Shown: positions 7,939 through 15,798, counted from the stretch's first letter. The stretch: DNA of 15,981 nt from Oligosphaeraceae bacterium (GCA_012515455.1 JAAYYJ010000038.1:1-15981), one strand, 5' to 3'. The notes: generated by a model from the sequence alone, not told the origin. Program-made: numbers and translations.

Positions 7939-8931
7939 ATGAGCAAATCCGAGACTCTTATTCTTCGGGACAGTGAGATCAGGGCTCTGCTGCCGCACTC
8001 AGAATTCAATGGTATTGTGGAGGAAGTGTTTCGGGATTGGGGGCTGGGGCAGGTGGTTATGCCTGCGAAAATTCACCTGGACATGTCCCGGAGCGGTTCG
8101 GATGCCTGGAACAACGCGATGCCGGCCTTCCTGGTCTCGCAGCATGCCGCCGGCATCAAGTGGGTGGGCGGCTACCCGCTGAACCCCGGCAACGGCATGC
8201 CATACATTCGCGGTCTTCTGGTGTTGACCAGCCCGGAGAACGGTGATACCCTGGCCGTCCTGGACGGCACTTATATTTCCGACTGGCGCACTGGCGCATC
8301 TGCTGCCGTGGCGGTAAAATATCTGGCCCGGGCGGGGGCCAGGCGGATAGTCATGGTTGGGGCGGGCAGCCAAGGCCGCACTGCCAGCGTTTGCATTCGG
8401 CAGGCGGCACCGGGGGCCGAACTCACGGTCGTGGATATCAGCCAGGCCCGCCTTGACTCCTTTCAGCAGATGCTGGCAGGAGAGTTCGGCATCAAAGTGC
8501 AGACCACGACCGATACGGCTGCTGCCGTCAGCCAGGCTGATGTGGTGGTACTGCTGACCACCGCAAACAAACCGTTCATCCGCAAGGAATGGCTGCAACC
8601 TGGCGTGCTGATGCTGGGAATGGGTTCCTATCAGCAGGCTGAAGACGATGCCTTGCTCAGCTTCGACAAAATCGTGGTCGACAGCGCCGGGCAGGCGGCA
8701 CACCGGGGTGAAATCAAAAACCTGGTCGAGCAGAACAAAATTCCGGAAAACTCCCTGGCGGTGGATTTGGGCAGTATCGTGGCTGCGAAGGCAGTCGGCC
8801 GCAGTTCCGATCAGGAGAAGGTCCTCTGTGTCCTGGTCGGCCTGGGGGCTCACGATGTCAGTGCTGCGGCAAAAGCGTTCCATAAGGCCCGCAGCGGTGG
8901 CATTGGCCTTGCGGTGCAACTGAACTCCTGA
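7939..8931 (+). CDS. Ornithine cyclodeaminase / mu-crystallin family NAD(P)-dependent enzyme
   Basis: The product is 330 aa, typical of the family. Seen motifs: MPAKIHLDM (41-49) and AGIKWVGGYP (71-80), with the substrate-contact lysines Lys44 and Lys74; TYISDWRTGASAA (111-123), the conserved R-T-G-A loop; and the Rossmann motif GAGSQG (141-146). Members include ornithine cyclodeaminase, alanine dehydrogenase, delta1-pyrroline-2-carboxylate and ketimine reductases, and siderophore amino-acid synthases. No neighbour points to one substrate, so only the family is assigned. It is the last plus-strand gene here and is convergent with the LacI-type regulator gene, 192 bp away. The 366-aa ORF opposite is a shadow. 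Confidence 0.92.
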   Translation: MSKSETLILRDSEIRALLPHSEFNGIVEEVFRDWGLGQVVMPAKIHLDMSRSGSDAWNNAMPAFLVSQHAAGIKWVGGYPLNPGNGMPYIRGLLVLTSPENGDTLAVLDGTYISDWRTGASAAVAVKYLARAGARRIVMVGAGSQGRTASVCIRQAAPGAELTVVDISQARLDSFQQMLAGEFGIKVQTTTDTAAAVSQADVVVLLTTANKPFIRKEWLQPGVLMLGMGSYQQAEDDALLSFDKIVVDSAGQAAHRGEIKNLVEQNKIPENSLAVDLGSIVAAKAVGRSSDQEKVLCVLVGLGAHDVSAAAKAFHKARSGGIGLAVQLNS

Positions 8932-9123
8932 TCCGGCCCCGGGAGGCCGCGGCAGGCGCAACACTACCGCCATCGCTCCCGGCTGCGAGCAAGCCTCGAT
9001 TCTCCTGGACGATTTCCGGCTGGCACCAGTGTCCCGGTAACCTCCTCCGGCCACAGCCGGCACAGCGCGGCCAGAGCTGCCGGCCGGCTTGCTGTCCATC
9101 CCGCTTTATCCGGGCAGGGGAGG

Positions 9124-10176
9124 TTATGCCGGTAAGCTTCCTGCTACCGCAGGCCCCGTACCCCCGGTTGATTCCCGGATGATCAGCCGGGATTGATAAA
9201 TTCTGGTCTGCCCGTTGCCTTTGCCACGCTGCATCATCTCCAGGGCCATATCCACAGAACCCTCCGCCAACTCCTTTTTAGGCTGCTCCATAGTAGTCAG
9301 AGAGGGGCTGATGAATGGGGCGAAATGCAGATTGTCATGGCCCCCGATCAGGATATCCCTGCCTGGAACCAGCCCAATTTCAGCCGCAGCGCGCATCGCC
9401 CCCAGCGCCACCGCATCGGTAACACAGAACAACGCCTCCGGAGCAGGACTGCTTTTCAGTGACGCTTTCATGTTTTCATATCCGTACCGCTCGTTGTCCT
9501 GCTGCTCAGCGCTGTTGTCCGTTGCCATAAACCTGGCTGTACATCCCGATAGCGCCATTGTTTTGCGGTATCCATTCCGGCGGGCCAGGGCCGTCAGGTT
9601 CTGTTCTCCATAAAAGCTGTCGAAAAACGCCACCTGGCGGGTTTTCTGGAGCAGATGTCCGGTCATGACCGCTGCGCTCAATTCGTTGTCGTTGAGTACC
9701 GCGCTGGCATCCGGATCAACCGTGCGGTCCAGATAAATCACCGGTATCTGGGCGGAAATCAGGCGGTGCAGACGGATATCCGGATTCTTTACTACCGGGA
9801 CCATGATCAGGGCCGAGACCTTCAAGGCCAGAAAGCCCCGTAATATCTCTGCTTCCACCCTGGCATCGTTGTAAGAAGACTGATAGATGGTGCGAAAGCC
9901 TCGGGCCGCTGCATATCTCTCCGCCGTCTCAATAATCTCACTGTAGAAACCATCTGTGATATAGGGCACCAGAATGGCCAGGATATTGCTTGTGCCGCGA
10001 ACCAGGCTGACCGCATGGTGATTCGGGACATAGCCATACTTTTCACACAACGACAGCACCAGATCACGGTTCCGCGGCTTTACCCTCAAGTCGCCATTCA
10101 GAATTTTGGAAACCGTATAGCGGGAGAGCCGGGCCTCTGCGGCTATTTTTGCCATCGTGGTGGTCAGCATAAGCAC
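9124..10176 (-). CDS. LacI-family transcriptional regulator
   Basis: The product is 350 aa. The N-terminus carries the helix-turn-helix (MAKIAAEARLSRYTVSKILN, from residue 8) followed by the hinge segment YGYVPNHHAVSLVRG. The rest is a periplasmic-binding-protein-like sugar sensor: AILVPYITDGFYSEII opens the core, VIYLDR and ALFCVTDAVALGAM are typical strands, and IGGHDN with PSLTTMEQP near the end is the standard C-terminal pattern. Members bind operators as dimers and respond to a sugar or sugar phosphate. The start could be GTG at 10176 (GGGA 6 nt upstream) or ATG at 10170; they differ by two residues. It follows the aldolase gene on the same strand with a 130-bp gap containing a strong hairpin and is the probable local regulator. 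Confidence 0.93.
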   Translation of the reverse strand: MLMLTTTMAKIAAEARLSRYTVSKILNGDLRVKPRNRDLVLSLCEKYGYVPNHHAVSLVRGTSNILAILVPYITDGFYSEIIETAERYAAARGFRTIYQSSYNDARVEAEILRGFLALKVSALIMVPVVKNPDIRLHRLISAQIPVIYLDRTVDPDASAVLNDNELSAAVMTGHLLQKTRQVAFFDSFYGEQNLTALARRNGYRKTMALSGCTARFMATDNSAEQQDNERYGYENMKASLKSSPAPEALFCVTDAVALGAMRAAAEIGLVPGRDILIGGHDNLHFAPFISPSLTTMEQPKKELAEGSVDMALEMMQRGKGNGQTRIYQSRLIIRESTGGTGPAVAGSLPA

Positions 10177-10182
10177 TCAAAT

Positions 10183-10190
10183 TCCCAGTT
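10183..10190. promoter_or_regulatory. Possible operator half-site upstream of the LacI-type gene
   Basis: TCCCAGTT occurs here, 7 bp upstream of the regulator start, and again at 15073-15080 inside the promoter of the glycosidase operon. On the minus strand the local context is AACTGGAACTGGGAA, a short direct repeat. A shared octamer in two regulatory positions is suggestive of a common site, but it is short. Confidence 0.3.
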
Positions 10191-10244
10191 CCAGTTAATA
10201 AAATCACCCCAGGTACTCGATACCCTCGTCCGCGGCCAGGACGC

Positions 10245-10288
10245 CGCCCGCGCCCTGCCCCGCGGGGCGGGTGACGGGCGCAGGGTGC
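10245..10288. other. GC-rich hairpin between the aldolase and LacI-type genes
   Basis: GCCCCGCGGGGC at 10257-10268 is a perfect 12-bp palindrome. It is extended by CCC/GGG pairs and by outer arms CGCCCG (10245-10250) and CGGGCG (10275-10280). An alternative stem pairs GCGCCCTG (10250-10257) with CAGGGTGC (10281-10288) with one G-T pair. On the minus-strand transcript it follows the aldolase stop and precedes the regulator start. No T-run follows, so it may protect the upstream mRNA or lower read-through into the regulator rather than terminate fully. Confidence 0.5.
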
Positions 10289-10306
10289 GGCAGCGCCGCG
10301 GTGCGA

Positions 10307-11284
10307 TTATTGCCGGGCCAGATTCGGGTAATTGAGTGCTTCCAGGATCGCCACCATGAGGTCCGAGGCTTTGTCCACGGAATCCATCAGGTACTGGTGT
10401 GATTCGGCGGCTTCAAAATCGTTGCTGGCCAGTGCGTCCGCCCGGCTGGCCAGACGCGAGGCCGCGTATTGCCCGGCCTCGCGGGCAATCTTGGTCCACA
10501 TGTTGACCCGAATCACACCGTCTTCCGCCAGGCCCTGCATCTGATTCTGCGCCAGCGAGGAGGTGCCATGCAGCACCAGCATATCCCGGCCCAGGATGGC
10601 AGTCAGCTGCCGGGCCCGGTCCTGCAGGTAATGGGCACCGCAGGTAGAGGCGGATTGCTGTTCCGTGCCCAGGTCGGCCACCAGGAAATCAATGCCGGTG
10701 TTTTTCACATATTCCCCGGCCCGGTCGAGATAATGATCCGCGCATGCCTCAGCCGCGACCGCATGCTTGTCGGCCACGGGGAGCTCTTCCAGAATCCCCT
10801 CCACGAGCAGATTGCGGCCATAATTCGCGACATACTCCCGGGTCAGCGACACATTTTGTGCCGGTGCATACCGCTGCGCGTCGAACATCGCCGAGGCCAG
10901 CATCCGGCTTCCCTCGGTGAGTGCCCACAGGTCATACTCAGGGTCTGCGTGGTCCAGGTGGGGCAGCACTGTGATATGCCGGTACATGGAGTCCGGGCTG
11001 TCGGCCAGCAGATGCAGATGTTCCATCATGCTGAGAAACCCCAGCCTGGGGTTGCGGCAATGCATTATCCGCTGGGCCTGGGGCATGTGGGGGTAATTGA
11101 AGGTCATGGACACCGATACAGGAATGCTCGCCAGCTGATATTTTTGGCAGAATTTGCTGGCCGCCAGCAGAATCGCCTCGGTATTCCAGTGGCTCCCGGT
11201 ACCCAAAACCGCCATGGTGACTTTTTTCTCGTTCAGGCCTGCGATCAATCGCAAGGCTTCCTTCCTGCCGGTGATAACCGCCAT
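10307..11284 (-). CDS. Class II (zinc) aldolase family protein, KbaY/GatY/Fba-like
   Basis: The product is 325 aa. Fold and family are shown by PHLDHADPEYD at 108-118 (catalytic Asp111 and zinc His112), VEGILEEL at 161-168, LVLHGTSS at 236-243 (zinc His239 and phosphate loop) and VNMWTK at 260-265 (the N-x-x-T phosphate contact). Such enzymes cleave ketose (bis)phosphates to DHAP and an aldehyde. The usual second zinc ligand lies in a G-T-x-H-G motif; here it reads GTEQQS (206-211), so His is replaced by Gln209. The D-G-S loop is also altered, to DAQ. It is therefore a divergent member and its substrate is uncertain. The ATG at 11284 lies 5 nt beyond the isomerase stop; a TTG at 11293 overlaps that stop. 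GGGAAGGAAGGG in the isomerase tail serves as RBS, so translation is probably coupled. Confidence 0.85.
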   Translation of the reverse strand: MAVITGRKEALRLIAGLNEKKVTMAVLGTGSHWNTEAILLAASKFCQKYQLASIPVSVSMTFNYPHMPQAQRIMHCRNPRLGFLSMMEHLHLLADSPDSMYRHITVLPHLDHADPEYDLWALTEGSRMLASAMFDAQRYAPAQNVSLTREYVANYGRNLLVEGILEELPVADKHAVAAEACADHYLDRAGEYVKNTGIDFLVADLGTEQQSASTCGAHYLQDRARQLTAILGRDMLVLHGTSSLAQNQMQGLAEDGVIRVNMWTKIAREAGQYAASRLASRADALASNDFEAAESHQYLMDSVDKASDLMVAILEALNYPNLARQ

Positions 11285-11289
11285 ACCGG

Positions 11290-12720
11290 TCAAACCCTTC
11301 CTTCCCGCAGAGCCGCCTGAATTTCCTCCCGTGTCGGCTCGACCGGATCAAATTCGAGTCCGTCAATATGCCGGGCGGCTTCATACAGGGCCGGGGCATA
11401 ACGCCCCAGAGCACAGGACACATGATGGATATAGGGTCCGTAAATGATTTTCTCTTCCCAACGCGGCCAGTCCTTCACCTCAACATAGGTGTATGTCCCC
11501 TGGCAATAAGGCCCAGGCACGGTGCGACCTTCGCCGCACAGCAAAGAATACTTGCCGCGCAGTCCGTCAAAACGGCTGATGGTAACCGGCCCGTCTTTCA
11601 ACTGCCAGTTGCAAACCCCCTCAGCGTGGCTGGGCAGCACAAAGTGACGGCAGATTTTCCGGTCCCCCTGGGCCAGGGACGCCGGGAACGGCCCGCAATG
11701 CCACAGCAGTTCCGCGTTGTCATTGCCGGGGTGGCGAATGGTCAGATCGGCGAAAAAGGTCGGCTCCCGGAAGTGACTGCAGGATTGCAGCAGCAGCGAG
11801 GTAATGGCGCCATGAATATCGGTTTCGCAGGCAATCGGGAATCCGCCGTCGGTCAATTCCGCGTGCACAAAGCAGGAACAGAGGTCCAATTCATCCTGCA
11901 GGGTATCCCAGCACTGCAGAGCTGCGGCACCGAGATTCTCTGCCGCCTGCCATTTCAGCAGCGCCATTTTCAGGGCCGCCAGCTTCAGCGGCAATTCCGT
12001 TGACATGCCGGTAAAATTTGCGGTTTTGCTCATTCCGGCCGCAGTCTCTCGCACCTCTGCTGTGGGTGCACGCAGCAGGTCTCGCACCTCCTTGACCAGT
12101 TTGCCAAGGTCAATCGGCACCACGTGGATGCCAAATTGCTCCAGGAGTTCACCCTCATTGATAATTACAGAGTAAAAATCCCGGGGGCGGGTCGATACCT
12201 GCCCGATGCGCGCCCCCCGAAAATGCTTGACGGCATCGGTGGCCCGGAGAAAATTCAGATAGCCGTTGGCAAATACTTCGGTGTCCAGGCGGCAGTTCGG
12301 AATGTAGGTGAATTTCACCCCCATTCGCAGCATCACCTTCGAGGTCGCAAATAATCCACATTGTGAATCCCGGAGGCGCTCCCCTGTCGCCGTGGGAGCC
12401 TCGTCCCGCGGCCCCCACAGCAATACCGGCTTGCCCACCTTCCTGGCGGCCAGGGCCACCGCATCTTCGGTGCCGAAATTGCAATGCGGACAAAAAATCC
12501 CGTCCACTCCCTTGGCGATGAAAAGTTCAGCCGCGCGTTCTCCTTCCTCCACCGTGCGGATCAGCCCCTCGTCATTCAAACTCTCCAGGTCTACGATTGC
12601 GACATCCGGCGCCAGCGCCTTGATTTTTGCCAGTGTCAACTCTTTGTATTTGATGGCATCCTCACGGGAAAAGAAACGCCGCCGGGTTGGCATGAAACCT
12701 AAACGCAGTGCCTGATTCAT
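11290..12720 (-). CDS. L-fucose isomerase-like (FucI/AraA superfamily) sugar isomerase
   Basis: The product is 476 aa. The N-terminal half is a two-part alpha/beta region (GVDGIFCPHCNFGTED at 71-86, VGKPVLLWGPRDE at 95-107, FRGARIGQVSTRP at 167-179). The C-terminal half carries the superfamily's metal site: ACETDIHGA at 297-305 (Glu299), FADLT at 323-327 (Asp325), LLWHCGPFP at 338-346 and GPYIHH at 428-433. These match the Glu-Asp-His set that binds Mn2+ in FucI/AraA enzymes, which interconvert aldoses and ketoses. It is shorter than E. coli FucI (about 590 aa), as expected for the FucI-like branch. AAGGAAG lies 6 nt before the ATG. It lies 73 bp after the glycosidase gene and abuts the aldolase gene. 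The sugar substrate is not evident from sequence. Confidence 0.88.
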   Translation of the reverse strand: MNQALRLGFMPTRRRFFSREDAIKYKELTLAKIKALAPDVAIVDLESLNDEGLIRTVEEGERAAELFIAKGVDGIFCPHCNFGTEDAVALAARKVGKPVLLWGPRDEAPTATGERLRDSQCGLFATSKVMLRMGVKFTYIPNCRLDTEVFANGYLNFLRATDAVKHFRGARIGQVSTRPRDFYSVIINEGELLEQFGIHVVPIDLGKLVKEVRDLLRAPTAEVRETAAGMSKTANFTGMSTELPLKLAALKMALLKWQAAENLGAAALQCWDTLQDELDLCSCFVHAELTDGGFPIACETDIHGAITSLLLQSCSHFREPTFFADLTIRHPGNDNAELLWHCGPFPASLAQGDRKICRHFVLPSHAEGVCNWQLKDGPVTISRFDGLRGKYSLLCGEGRTVPGPYCQGTYTYVEVKDWPRWEEKIIYGPYIHHVSCALGRYAPALYEAARHIDGLEFDPVEPTREEIQAALREGRV

Positions 12721-12793
12721 CTCTTGCTTCCTTCTGTTGCTGTGGTTGCTAGTTACTGCAGCGATATTTCCTGAAAACCTGATGTCAATGGTG

Positions 12794-14947
12794 TTATCGG
12801 CTGGCCCTGGGCCGGAAATTGATTTGCCAGGATACTGTTTTGGATTCGGCCCCCGAAAGCACCAGTTTCGTAATCAGGCCGGTGCTGCACAGATTGGCAG
12901 CGGGGACGACGGAGAATTTTTCCGGGACGTAGAAATAGAGTGCGACTGGATCATTCTGCACCAGGCTGATTTTTCCCGACAGGCAGTTCTTTCTGGCATT
13001 GAACTCGCATTTTTTCAGTTCAATGGCTCCCTGCAGCAAATGCCGGGTGCTGCCGATGAGGACCGGGACCTTTTCGATTTTGGTCAGTCGCAGGGCGGCG
13101 CAGGATCCTCCCTGCAGCAGGCCTAAATCAATGACGGTCTCAGATATGCCGATGAATTCTTGCGCCCAAAAATCGAATCCGGCGTATTTTCCGGCCGGGA
13201 GGTTCAAGGTCTCCGCCAGCTGCACTTGGACGTGCCTAGGTTCATCGCCCAAATTGAATACTCCGGCGATATACCAGCTGCCAAACGGACGGGCGACCGT
13301 ACATACTGTCACGGCAGTATCACCGGTAACACTTTTGCGGAGCATTTCCTGCGGCCGAATTTCTGCCACCGGCATAGCCCTGCGCAGGGCATCAACCCTG
13401 GGGGAGTCCAGCTCAGCAACCGGATCGCCGACCGTCAATTGCATGCCGGTCAAAGCAAAGAAGGTCACCCTGGACCGCGCCTGCTCGAGGGTGCTGTATT
13501 GTTCGCGCAGCACCAGCGTGTCCGGGTCCAGGAAGTTCTGTGTATTATGGAGTGGATAATAGGAGAAGGCGCGATTGACCGCATTTTCTTTGAATTCCTT
13601 CCAGCCGAACACATCGCCGCCGATCCGGAACGCGTCGAATATATCGTTCGCCGCCAGGGCAGCGCGGTCGCAGGCGGTGCAGCCCAAAAAATACATCTTG
13701 TCACCGATCACTTTCCGGGCCGCTTTGACCAGTCGGTGCATGGCTTCCTCGGACGACAGGTCGGGCTGATGGCGTTGTGCCCGGTATTCGTCGTTGATAC
13801 GCAGCGAGTTCAGCAGGCAATCCCACTTGATTGCTTCATATCCCCACTCCAGAATCTGGCGGAAAATCCGCGGTATGTACTCTTTTTCAATCTCTGGATG
13901 ACTTAAATCGACCCAGAGATTCCCGGCCCAGTTCACCAGCTTCGCCAGCATATATTCCGGATGCTTTTTCAGCATCTCATTCCAGTCGCCATCACAGGTG
14001 GCACCGGTCCAAAGGGCCGGGACCATCCCCAGCCGTTTGATTTCATCCGAGACGTATTTCAAGCCGCGGGGATAAGCGTCGGTGCGGGGATGCAGGACAT
14101 CCACTCCCGGTTCGCCCAGACCATCCAGCGCTTTATGACACCATTCCCAATCCACCCAGATGCAGATTTTGTCATTGTAGTCAGCGAACAGCTGCTTCAT
14201 TTTGGCGGCGTTATCCAGAACGACCTGCTCACTGGCCGCAAAACGTACCGCATACCAGGTCATCCATCCCACCGGCGGCGTCTTGAACTGATGCTTCCGG
14301 GAAATGGGCGACCAGTACCTGGTGCGAAAAATAGTCTGCCCGATCTGCTGCTCGAAGCGAAATTCCAACCGCGAAGACCCCTGCATCCGGCCCGAAAAAA
14401 CATACTCCTGCTGCAACCAATCGAAGTGGACGGAGGTTTTCCCGCTGAACCTCACCGCGCTGTCTGTCAAACGGTTGTACAGCATATCCGCGCCAGGATT
14501 ATCAGCCGGCCCGACCGCATTGCGCAAGGCCGCCGTAGAAGAGGCGCGGTTCAACAAAAAAACGTGACGACCGGCGCCGCGGCCATTCCTGAACACGCCG
14601 CGCAGATGCACACTGCCCGTGAGGGCGCAAAGCGTAATGCGATCGCCATGCATTGCCGCCCCCAGAACCACTTCTGGCAGGCCCCCCGGCCCCCCGGATA
14701 AATGAACCTCATACTCCCAGTACTGATTGTTCTCCGGACGGGTAAATTTTAGGTCAGGCAACGATTGCACGGTGCAGCTGGAATAGTCGCGAGCGCTATG
14801 AAAACGCTTGTCCATGCCTTTGACGAGGAGCTCGGCATTCTCTAAAAAACAGGCTAATTGCCCACCGCCAGTGACCCGGTACAGACTCAGTGTCCGATCT
14901 TCCTCAGAAAAATACAAGGCAAAATTCCGATATTCCAGATAAGACAT
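12794..14947 (-). CDS. GH36-like glycoside hydrolase (clan GH-D, alpha-galactosidase type)
   Basis: The product is 717 aa, normal for GH36. An N-terminal beta-sandwich (to about 220) precedes a TIM barrel opening with TPPVGWMTWY (223-232). The barrel contains CIWVDWEW (262-269), YEAIKWDCL (370-378, predicted nucleophile Asp376) and FRIGGDVFGW (440-449, predicted acid/base Asp445); a C-terminal beta domain follows. Clan members release alpha-galactosides or alpha-N-acetylgalactosaminides, or act as raffinose-type transferases, so exact specificity is open. The start at 14947 is chosen over an upstream GTG-type start near 15037 because GGGGG lies 5 nt before it and the extra 30 residues are Cys-rich and unlike the family. 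No signal peptide is visible, which suggests intracellular action on imported oligosaccharides. It is the first gene of the operon. Confidence 0.88.
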   Translation of the reverse strand: MSYLEYRNFALYFSEEDRTLSLYRVTGGGQLACFLENAELLVKGMDKRFHSARDYSSCTVQSLPDLKFTRPENNQYWEYEVHLSGGPGGLPEVVLGAAMHGDRITLCALTGSVHLRGVFRNGRGAGRHVFLLNRASSTAALRNAVGPADNPGADMLYNRLTDSAVRFSGKTSVHFDWLQQEYVFSGRMQGSSRLEFRFEQQIGQTIFRTRYWSPISRKHQFKTPPVGWMTWYAVRFAASEQVVLDNAAKMKQLFADYNDKICIWVDWEWCHKALDGLGEPGVDVLHPRTDAYPRGLKYVSDEIKRLGMVPALWTGATCDGDWNEMLKKHPEYMLAKLVNWAGNLWVDLSHPEIEKEYIPRIFRQILEWGYEAIKWDCLLNSLRINDEYRAQRHQPDLSSEEAMHRLVKAARKVIGDKMYFLGCTACDRAALAANDIFDAFRIGGDVFGWKEFKENAVNRAFSYYPLHNTQNFLDPDTLVLREQYSTLEQARSRVTFFALTGMQLTVGDPVAELDSPRVDALRRAMPVAEIRPQEMLRKSVTGDTAVTVCTVARPFGSWYIAGVFNLGDEPRHVQVQLAETLNLPAGKYAGFDFWAQEFIGISETVIDLGLLQGGSCAALRLTKIEKVPVLIGSTRHLLQGAIELKKCEFNARKNCLSGKISLVQNDPVALYFYVPEKFSVVPAANLCSTGLITKLVLSGAESKTVSWQINFRPRASR

Positions 14948-15033
14948 CGCAACCCCCAATCTGTTGGAAACTTGGACACCCGCACCGATAATATGACTGC
15001 CCCGGCATGAACACATACCGCAAACACACACAG

Positions 15034-15062
15034 GCATTAATGCTTATGTTGCCACGTGTCAA
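15034..15062 (-). promoter_or_regulatory. Second, weaker promoter-like pair with palindrome
   Basis: On the minus strand TTGACA (15057-15062) is followed 17 nt later by TAATGC (15034-15039). The -10 lies in a perfect 10-bp palindrome GCATTAATGC (15034-15043). It directly follows the stronger promoter at 15064-15092, so it may be a tandem promoter or a regulator site downstream of the first start. Confidence 0.3.
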
Positions 15063-15063
15063 A

Positions 15064-15092
15064 AATATACCCTCCCAGTTTTGGGAAGTCAA
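15064..15092 (-). promoter_or_regulatory. Sigma70-type promoter of the glycosidase operon with a dyad in the spacer
   Basis: On the minus strand TTGACT (15087-15092) and TATATT (15064-15069) are separated by exactly 17 bp. Within the spacer TCCCA-AAAC-TGGGA forms a perfect 5-bp inverted repeat at the position of a typical repressor operator. Transcription would start near 15057, leaving a leader of about 110 nt before the glycosidase ATG. The octamer TCCCAGTT (plus strand, 15073-15080) also occurs just upstream of the LacI-type gene. Confidence 0.6.
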
Positions 15093-15616
15093 GCAGTGCG
15101 GACGGAAAAAGATTATTAGGGTGCACTGCCTGCTGTCACGGATGGTGCAGGGCCTGAGATTACACTTTCCTGCTAACTGTGGATGATAATCAAAATCGGC
15201 GCCATTTTTGATAAGCGCGGGGCTCCATATTGAAGCACCCGAAGAAGCGGATTTTTTCTCTATGAAATCCTGATTCAGACCCAAAATAATCAACCGGTGC
15301 AGGTGGTACCCCTGCATGACAAATTTGCCGCCAATTTGAGTTGTCATTAACACTAACCGCTGCCAGTCGTAATGTTGTGCGTTTACTCAGGCAAAACAGA
15401 TTACCATACTGGCAGTTGCCTATGCAGTGCTTTTGCAGTCGTCTTTCTGGCACCTTTGCCGCGCTTGGCAAGCAATCACTGCCAGGGGCAGTTTCCCTGG
15501 CCGGCTGCTCTCTGCGCGGGTTGAGGATCAGTCGGATCACCTGCCTGGCGGCAGAATACGCGCTCGCCAGCGGATGAACTCCTCGGAGAACCATCCCTCG
15601 GGCTGCTGCCAGACCT
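15093..15616. other. Non-coding stretch upstream of the glycosidase operon
   Basis: Several ORFs of up to about 150 codons cross this region on both strands, but none has a recognisable family motif or good RBS, and I consider them spurious. The one structure noted is an inverted repeat at 15298-15316 (TGCAGG, 7 nt, CCTGCA), which could bind a regulator but lies about 210 bp upstream of the predicted promoter. No decayed gene was recognised. Confidence 0.45.
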
Positions 15617-15628
15617 CGCGCGCGCGCG
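15617..15628. repeat. Alternating CG tract
   Basis: Six CG dinucleotides in a row lie beside the two hairpins at 15641-15675. Alternating CG can adopt Z-DNA; no function is implied. Confidence 0.6.
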
Positions 15629-15640
15629 TCCAAATTAGGG

Positions 15641-15675
15641 TTGGGGGTCCCCCCAATCGGTGGGATGGGCCCACC
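15641..15675. other. Two adjacent hairpins downstream of a promoter-like site
   Basis: TTGGGGG-TC-CCCCCAA at 15641-15656 and GGTGGG-ATGGG-CCCACC at 15659-15675 are perfect inverted repeats separated by 2 nt. On the minus strand they would lie about 20-50 nt after the start point of the promoter at 15700-15727. They may be part of a structured leader or small RNA, or a mobile-element end. Confidence 0.45.
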
Positions 15676-15699
15676 GCTAGAATCAAGGGCACGGGGAAA

Positions 15700-15727
15700 A
15701 AATTAGTGCTTTTGGCAATTTTGTCAA
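15700..15727 (-). promoter_or_regulatory. Sigma70-like promoter facing the non-coding region
   Basis: On the minus strand a perfect TTGACA (15722-15727) lies 16 bp before TAATTT (15700-15705). The next intact gene downstream is the glycosidase, more than 700 bp away, and no ORF with a good RBS lies between, so the transcript may be non-coding or the site may be fortuitous in AT-rich DNA. Confidence 0.4.
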
Positions 15728-15798
15728 GGCCCAAATCAGCAATTGCATACAAATACCATGTTCCCGGACCACTGCTTCCCTGTAAAGGACAATGAATC

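Noticed and set aside
7773..7976. 67-codon ORF upstream of the cyclodeaminase-family gene
   Set aside because: TTG start, no recognisable family, and it runs out of frame into a gene with an ideal RBS; at most a leader peptide.
6306..8009. 567-codon ORF on the minus strand opposite the ABC-F gene
   Set aside because: It is longer than the gene it opposes, but the plus-strand protein has two complete ATPase domains. The antisense frame is Ala/Gly/Gln/Arg-rich without motifs, a known artefact of high-GC coding DNA.
10469..11320. 283-codon plus-strand ORF opposite the aldolase
   Set aside because: Shadow of the aldolase, whose metal and phosphate motifs are clear.
15190..15633. 147-codon minus-strand ORF in the upstream non-coding region
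   Set aside because: No motif, Arg/Ala-rich start and poor RBS; looks like chance, although an unrecognised decayed gene cannot be excluded.
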